A DNA stretch of 47,863 nucleotides, taken from the NCBI GenBank assembly GCA_003554665.1, contig PWGY01000008.1, forward strand, positions 1 to 47,863, given 5' to 3'. Below the pieces are notes generated by a model. The model saw only the letters and a list, made by a program, of their open reading frames with translations, had not been told where the DNA came from and ran no database searches. Of this stretch, positions 42,785-47,863 are shown piece after piece. Every line of letters starts with the position of its first letter. Positions within the stretch are counted from its first letter, which is position 1. The position numbers and the translations under genes were made by a program. The stretch comes from Bacteroidales bacterium (GTDB taxonomy: Bacteria > Bacteroidota > Bacteroidia > Bacteroidales > UBA7960).

Positions 42785-44584
42785 CTACCTGCCAACCAGC
42801 TTGCGCTTCCCCCGCCCGCCCGGCGTGTGCACCATCACGACCACTGGGCCCACAGACCCCGGCAATGACAGTTCATGCAACCCGCCAGCCCCCAGGGAGG
42901 TCTGCTTCAGCACCCGGCCATCAAGCCCGGCGATCCTGACGGTGGCAGGAAACAGGTTATCCGGTAGACGGATGTACAGCTTACTTCCGTAGGTATAAAT
43001 GTCAATCAATGGCATGGCAGGATCCCCTCCGGGCACAGCTGTTGCCGCTGATTCCTTGAATTCGAGCATAAATCGTGCTCCTTCCACGCTGCCGGCTGCA
43101 AAGTGATGCACCGTTTGCTGGCGCAGGTTTACCCGGTCTCCACTTGCAAGATCCTCCAGCCACAAAGATTTATGCGGATCAAGGCCCGCTGTGCCAGCCA
43201 CCTGAAGGGTAAATTGCTGAGAGGCGCCCTCACCAAACCAGAGCGGCAAACCACTTACTTCCGGTGGCAAAGAAATGATACTCAATGCCCTGTCCTGTTT
43301 AAATGCCATCAGGGAGGGTGCCGTTGCAGCACCAAACAGCTTGTGAGCATCGTAGCCCGGATCATAAGCAAGACTGTCGGAGCCATCAAGACGTACATAC
43401 AACACATCAAGGTTTTCAGTATCAGTAGCCTTTACCTCCAGTCGCAAAACCCCTGGCGGCAGATCCGTTTTCCCGCTTTTGCCATCCGCCTTGCCCGGAA
43501 AGGGCTTGGCGGGATGCACCCGTGCCGCGGCCGGGAATTGCACACTGCCGTCTTTGTCCGGAGCGGCAACTTTGACAAATATGCCCTGCTGAGGTCCGAT
43601 GATCCCGTCAAAATCACCCAGACCCCCGTTGGCGGATATGTAATTTCCCCGTTGGTTATCCCAAACATGCACCTCCCCCAGAACCCCGTTGCGTAACCAG
43701 CCGGAAGCATTCCAGTCAAGCGAGGAGGCAAAAGGATTTCCCAACAGGTGCCATCCGGAATAGGCTGCATCACCGGTCAGGGTAAGACCGTTGTATTCCA
43801 CATTTTCCGACCCCAGTTCGCCCTCAAATACAAGGGTCTGGTCCTTTTCATAGGCCACCAGATAACCCTGCCCCGGGTTGAGATTCATCCCGTTATTGAA
43901 AGCTTCAAAGTCTTCACTCTGCCGGACATTCACCCACTGGCCAGCCACTTCATCCCATCCATATAAATCGGATTGCCCCTGCCCCCTGTCCGGATCCGCA
44001 ATTAATCCGTTCACCAGGTGGGCATCCACCGGAGAACTGAGCAGGTTCCAATGTGTGGCCGGGCTGGCAGACCAGTCGGGTACCCCGGTCACAAAACGCT
44101 CTACCGAAGCCTTCACTTTCGAAGAATGATGAATCAGCGAAGCCGTGGCGCCTTCATCCGCCCGCAAGACAAGGCCCTTTCCCCCGTTAAGATTTTCCAG
44201 GTGGCCTTTAACGGTCAGGGCTGTACCCGCCTCCAGGTAAAAGGTTCCGGCAGCAAGCGTCAGATGGGCCATTTCGAGGGAACCGGCCCCACGGTGCTCC
44301 AGGTGCCACTCCGACTCACCTGCAAATACCCAGTGGGTTTCCGGAAGCACCTGAAACCCACCGGAGCAACCTTCAATGATCATGTGTGCAGGTGGCGGCG
44401 GGCCGGACTTCGCATCGGACGGCATTGCGGTGACAGGCGATGAAGCAGGCATCACAGCGAGAGGTTGGTCAGCAGGCATTGCGGGGGCAGGCAGCGCGCC
44501 AGGCTTCGCAGCAGCAGGCATCACAGCGGCACAATTCATAAGGCAGCCCAGGAAAAAGGATAATAACAGTTGTCTTCGCATCAT
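42785..44584 (-). CDS. T9SS-secreted beta-rich surface protein with C-terminal sorting domain
   Basis: A 599-residue protein, specific function not recognised. Signal peptide (RRQLLLSFFLGCLMNCAAVM), then a repetitive Pro/Ala/Met stretch (about residues 22-64, with repeated MPA units), beta-rich sequence (GTFYLEAGTALTVKGHL), WNLLSSPVD, LLGNPFASSLDWNASGW, and a C-terminal region of about 80 residues (YTYGSKLYIRLPDN, VRIAGLDGRVLKQTSL) typical of the T9SS type A sorting domain. Such cargo crosses the outer membrane and is attached to the cell surface or released. ATG 44584 (or 44581) chosen because it precedes the signal peptide. It would be the first gene of the four-gene minus-strand series. 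Confidence 0.72.
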   Translation of the reverse strand: MMRRQLLLSFFLGCLMNCAAVMPAAAKPGALPAPAMPADQPLAVMPASSPVTAMPSDAKSGPPPPAHMIIEGCSGGFQVLPETHWVFAGESEWHLEHRGAGSLEMAHLTLAAGTFYLEAGTALTVKGHLENLNGGKGLVLRADEGATASLIHHSSKVKASVERFVTGVPDWSASPATHWNLLSSPVDAHLVNGLIADPDRGQGQSDLYGWDEVAGQWVNVRQSEDFEAFNNGMNLNPGQGYLVAYEKDQTLVFEGELGSENVEYNGLTLTGDAAYSGWHLLGNPFASSLDWNASGWLRNGVLGEVHVWDNQRGNYISANGGLGDFDGIIGPQQGIFVKVAAPDKDGSVQFPAAARVHPAKPFPGKADGKSGKTDLPPGVLRLEVKATDTENLDVLYVRLDGSDSLAYDPGYDAHKLFGAATAPSLMAFKQDRALSIISLPPEVSGLPLWFGEGASQQFTLQVAGTAGLDPHKSLWLEDLASGDRVNLRQQTVHHFAAGSVEGARFMLEFKESAATAVPGGDPAMPLIDIYTYGSKLYIRLPDNLFPATVRIAGLDGRVLKQTSLGAGGLHELSLPGSVGPVVVMVHTPGGRGKRKLVGR

Positions 44585-45013
44585 TGTCTTTTGTTTTGAA
44601 GACAAACATACATCCTTTATTATATTTTCCAAGATTTTAATCGCTATTTGCTGGCAAAATGACGAATTACAGCTCCGGACGGTCAAAACGAATGGCACAA
44701 CCAAAACCGGTCAACAGATGAACATAATGATCCGATGGCACCGACCCCGGGCCGCCGGAATCCGCCCAAACCCCCAGCAATATAACCACCTGCTTATCAA
44801 TTCACTACCTAATACGGCATCGTTTTTGAATAAGTATAGCCGTCTTTTTGGAATATTTTTTTCGTTTTACATAACCAGCTATAACTGATTGATAATAAAC
44901 GGCTTTTTTTTGGAGATAAAACACAAAACTAGCCGTACCGTCAGACAACACTTCGTTATCTGAAGATATCATTCCCCAAAAACGAAGAGTAAGCATAATA
45001 CTGATCATCTATT
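44585..45013. other. Divergent intergenic region, no gene seen
   Basis: 429 bp between the T9SS-cargo gene and the giant secreted protein gene. It is mostly A/T-rich. It holds the minus-strand promoter (44603-44632) and a 6-bp inverted repeat ACGGCT (44899-44904) / AGCCGT (44931-44936), with a further AGCCGT at 44838-44843. No Bacteroidota-type -7 box is evident for the + gene, and no ORF in it looks real. Confidence 0.6.
44603..44632 (-). promoter_or_regulatory. Promoter of the minus-strand surface-protein genes
   Basis: On the minus strand TTGG (44632-44629), 18-nt spacer, TATGTTTG (44610-44603): near-consensus -33/-7. An inverted repeat TTGTCTT/AAGACAA (44584-44590/44599-44605) sits between it and the start codon. 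Confidence 0.5.
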
Positions 45014-47863
45014 ATGATTCAATGGCCAAAAACCCAAAACCAATACTTCCTGCCCCTGTCCAGGATTTTTAAGTTTGTTGCTTTTTCATGCCTTTTTCTG
45101 CTAACCACCAGCGGCTTGCAGGCCCAGGGCCCCAATACCAACTGGGAAGGCCGTGTAAGCAGCGATTGGTTTGATGAAGACAATTGGTCGAACGGTGTTC
45201 CCGGATCAGGAAGCCGCGTAAACATCGGCTGGTTGGCCGAAGACCGTCACCAGCCTGTCATTGATGGAGAAACAAGCATGGACAGACTCACCCTCGGGAG
45301 CAACGGCAACACACTCACCATAAAGAGCGGCTCCATAGTGCACGTGGCCGGAAATCTGACCACCGGGCACCCCTCCTCCTTCATTTCCGAAGACATCACC
45401 CTGACTGTGGGCGGCGACCTGACCTTCCGCGGGGAAGCCACCCTTAACGGAGGCAGTTACGAGGTCCAGGGTAAAATGACCATCGGCAACAATCAGGATG
45501 TGGTCGTAAACGGGGGCATCCTTCACATACACGGCGCCTCATCAACAGGGGGCAACCTGACCCTTGAGAACGGAGCTGAAATGCACCTTTACGACCGCTA
45601 CACCATTGGCGGTTCAAGCAACCTGACTGTACAAGACGCTGAAGTGTTTTTTCATGACACATTCAGGATGAACAGTGGTACCTTTCACGCCACAAACAGC
45701 AACGTTAAGTTCCATGACGAAAGCGATTTCCTGGGCGACGGGCAGGTACATATCAACAGTGGTGCATTCAACTTCTTTGATGAAACCTCTGTGAGCGGAA
45801 GCGTGGTTATCCACAGCGGAGCAGGCAAACTGCATTTTGACAAAAACCTTGAGCTCAGCGGAAGCTGCACCCTCCATGGTGAAGAAGGACATATTACAAT
45901 GGATGGGCCGGTAATGACCCTGCAGGGCAATCCGACGTTCAACCCGGGCACATCCACTTTCACCTTTTCCGGCACACAGCAGCAGCTCAACGAAACCGGA
46001 AACATCCCTTTATTAAGATTTTTCAACCTCGAAGTTTTCGGCCAAAGCAATGTACAGGCTGGCATTGATGTGAAGGTATTGAATGACATGACGGTGGATC
46101 CGGAAGCCGGCTTCACACCCGAACCCAACAAAACCCTCAATGTGGTGGGTAAGGTTACCGGAGACCCATTCATCGTGTCAGACCACCCGTATATTATTTC
46201 AATAGTTCGCCAGGCCCAAAACAGCATATTGCTGGTTTTTGATGACCCGCTGGAAACAGCTTCCGCAGAGAATTTGTCGAACTACCGGGTTGAGGACCAG
46301 CCCGATCCCATTGGTGCCGAAGTGACCGGCGAAAACCAGCAAAAGGTGAGCCTGACACTCGGGTTTGACATGCAGGAGGACACACCTTATTACCTGGTGG
46401 CCAACGACATTTGCAACACCGAAGGAAAAACCATCAGCAGAGATCACCGCAAGCGTTTCGGTATGCACATTGGCGGCACGCCACCTGTTGACCTCGACGA
46501 AGCCATTGCCGCCATCGGCACCGCCACACAGACCATGGAAGACTACCTGGCGGCTGGTGGTGAAAACACCGACACAGAATACCAGGCCGTCGATGATGCA
46601 ATTAACGCACTGGAAGCTGCCATTGATGCAGAACCCATTGATGCAGACGACATCGAAAACAAGATCAGCGACCTCAATGAAGCCACAGGCAACCTGCAGG
46701 ATGTACTGAACAACGCCCCGGTGGCAAACACCACCCAAAACACCAATTACCTGACCATCCAGGCCGCCATCGACAACGCCAATGCCGGTGATGTAATTGA
46801 AGTGGAAGCCGGCGATTACCAGGAAAGCGTGGTCATTGACGGCATTGACAATATTCAGCTCATTGGTGCCACAGACCAGGATGGCACCCCCGCCACCAGG
46901 ATCACGGATGCAGGAAGCCATGGCATCCGCATCGTGGACGCGGAAAATGTCACCATCAAAAACTTTGAAGTGGACGGCGTGTCAGGAAGAGGTGTCTATG
47001 CCACATCAACCAACCACATCCTGATCGACAACATCTTATCCCATAACAATAATAATGACGGCATCCGGGTCAGGGAATCCGTTGACGCCACCATCCAGAA
47101 CAGCACCTCTATAAATAACATCGGAAACGGCATCCTGCTCTACAAGGTTAACAATGATGATGGTGCCGTAAGCCCCGACAACCAATCCATCGTTAAAGGC
47201 AACACCGTTTCAGGAACCACGGCCACGGAGCATACCCAGGGCGACGGCATCCTGATCTATAAGTCCCACCATGTAAGCGTGGAAGACAACGAGGTGTATG
47301 ACAATGCCCATGCAGGGATTCGCGTTACGGGAACGTATAACGGGAATTTCAACACCACCAGCAATACTTTATCCGGAAACACAACTACCGGCAACAAATA
47401 CGGCATCCTGATTGAAGAAGGTGCCGGCGACACCAAGGCAAGTGACAAGAACTACATTTCCGAAAATACCGGCTACGGCCTTTTGAACAGCTCCGGCGAG
47501 CAGGTGGATGCCACGCTCAACTACTGGGGCGATGAAAACGGACCCTACCATGCCGAGCTCAACCCCGAAGGTCAGGGCAACAAGGTGTCTGACAAGGTCA
47601 TGTTCGATCCCTATTATATGGATGAGGAAATGACCGAACTTTTTGACGAAACCGACCCGGAGCTGATCGCTGAGGCCAACCAGGCCATTGAAGCCGCGCA
47701 GGAATCCATGGAGGAATACCTGTCTCTGGGAGGCGAATCCGGCGACCAGGAATATACCGGGGTGGAAGCAGCCATTGATAATCTTCAGGATGTGTTGGGT
47801 ACAGATCCCATCACGGAAGAACAACTGCTGGAAGCCATCAATGAGCTGACAAACGAACATAAA
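45014..47863 (+). CDS. Giant secreted beta-helix protein with FIVAR-like repeats (3' end outside window)
   Basis: Open from ATG 45014 to the last base, 950 codons, no stop. Signal peptide at about 1-37 (FVAFSCLFLLTTSGLQA). Residues about 40-385 are repetitive beta sequence beginning NWEGRVSSDWFDEDNWSNG. About 390-487 looks like an Ig-like domain (LLVFDDPLETASAENLSNY). A helical segment at 492-568 (TMEDYLAAGGENTDTEYQAV) precedes a right-handed beta-helix of NosD/pectate-lyase type at about 578-865 (TIQAAIDNANAGDVIEVEAG; repeated N-rich turns). A second helical segment at 881-950 (SMEEYLSLGGESGDQEYTGV) follows. The helical segments resemble each other and FIVAR-type three-helix repeats. A surface-exposed adhesin or polysaccharide-binding or -cleaving role is plausible but unproven. 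Confidence 0.8.
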   Translation, partial: MIQWPKTQNQYFLPLSRIFKFVAFSCLFLLTTSGLQAQGPNTNWEGRVSSDWFDEDNWSNGVPGSGSRVNIGWLAEDRHQPVIDGETSMDRLTLGSNGNTLTIKSGSIVHVAGNLTTGHPSSFISEDITLTVGGDLTFRGEATLNGGSYEVQGKMTIGNNQDVVVNGGILHIHGASSTGGNLTLENGAEMHLYDRYTIGGSSNLTVQDAEVFFHDTFRMNSGTFHATNSNVKFHDESDFLGDGQVHINSGAFNFFDETSVSGSVVIHSGAGKLHFDKNLELSGSCTLHGEEGHITMDGPVMTLQGNPTFNPGTSTFTFSGTQQQLNETGNIPLLRFFNLEVFGQSNVQAGIDVKVLNDMTVDPEAGFTPEPNKTLNVVGKVTGDPFIVSDHPYIISIVRQAQNSILLVFDDPLETASAENLSNYRVEDQPDPIGAEVTGENQQKVSLTLGFDMQEDTPYYLVANDICNTEGKTISRDHRKRFGMHIGGTPPVDLDEAIAAIGTATQTMEDYLAAGGENTDTEYQAVDDAINALEAAIDAEPIDADDIENKISDLNEATGNLQDVLNNAPVANTTQNTNYLTIQAAIDNANAGDVIEVEAGDYQESVVIDGIDNIQLIGATDQDGTPATRITDAGSHGIRIVDAENVTIKNFEVDGVSGRGVYATSTNHILIDNILSHNNNNDGIRVRESVDATIQNSTSINNIGNGILLYKVNNDDGAVSPDNQSIVKGNTVSGTTATEHTQGDGILIYKSHHVSVEDNEVYDNAHAGIRVTGTYNGNFNTTSNTLSGNTTTGNKYGILIEEGAGDTKASDKNYISENTGYGLLNSSGEQVDATLNYWGDENGPYHAELNPEGQGNKVSDKVMFDPYYMDEEMTELFDETDPELIAEANQAIEAAQESMEEYLSLGGESGDQEYTGVEAAIDNLQDVLGTDPITEEQLLEAINELTNEHK

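Noticed and set aside
46199..46921. 240-codon minus-strand ORF with hydrophobic Val/Gly-rich sequence
   Set aside because: Shadow of the giant secreted protein, whose frame is continuous and has recognisable domains.

Overview
The window looks like a chromosomal segment of a Bacteroidota, most likely class Bacteroidia and possibly a Marinilabiliales-type lineage. The evidence is the family content: GldB lipoprotein, HU-CCDC81/SPOR protein, PorT-like barrel, glycine-lipid acyltransferases GlsA/GlsB, FISUMP-domain proteins, a type IX secretion (T9SS) C-terminal sorting domain, and Bacteroidota -7 promoter boxes (TAnnTTTG) ahead of several genes. Genus cannot be resolved from sequence alone. I see no rRNA, tRNA, CRISPR array, phage gene or transposase.

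Layout. 1-5.3 kb: the end of an outer-membrane barrel gene and a TM2-domain gene on +, then a five-gene minus-strand cluster reading from 5.3 kb down: sensor histidine kinase, LolA-like protein, YidD-like protein with a signal peptide, and two TPR/C-terminal-hydrophobic proteins. 5.4-11.4 kb (+): GH3-family protein, deoxynucleoside kinase, KdsB, HU-CCDC81/SPOR protein, TrmB, an alkyltransferase-like protein and a NifU-like Fe-S carrier. 11.4-17.5 kb: NadE, PorT-like barrel, GldB (the only + gene), EngB, and the glsA-glsB pair.

17.6-32.4 kb: a nearly complete division and cell-wall (dcw) cluster, mraZ-rsmH-ftsL-ftsI-murE-mraY-murD*-ftsW-murG-murC-ftsQ-ftsA-ftsZ, with tight spacing or overlaps and four 10-bp-spaced MraZ boxes upstream. 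The murD position holds only a C-terminal-domain ORF of 182 codons; the UDP-binding and ATPase domains are absent. This is the strongest anomaly in the window.

32.5-39.1 kb (+): FKBP-type lipoprotein, small unknown protein, terminator, an RsuA/RluB-type pseudouridine synthase with an expanded Arg/Gly/Pro repeat tail, IspE, a secreted S9 peptidase and an AbgT-family transporter. 39.1-47.9 kb: a surface or secreted protein region. Four minus-strand genes encode two paralogous beta-rich proteins (only one keeping a T9SS sorting domain) flanking two FISUMP proteins. Divergent from them is a very large secreted protein that runs off the right edge (950 codons visible) and carries a beta-helix bracketed by two FIVAR-like helical repeats.

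The housekeeping genes work together in envelope building (peptidoglycan precursors, division, Kdo activation, glycine lipids, lipoprotein and membrane factors). The right end supplies cell-surface cargo. The best candidates for something new are the truncated murD, the secreted-YidD/LolA/TPR cluster, and the surface-protein region.
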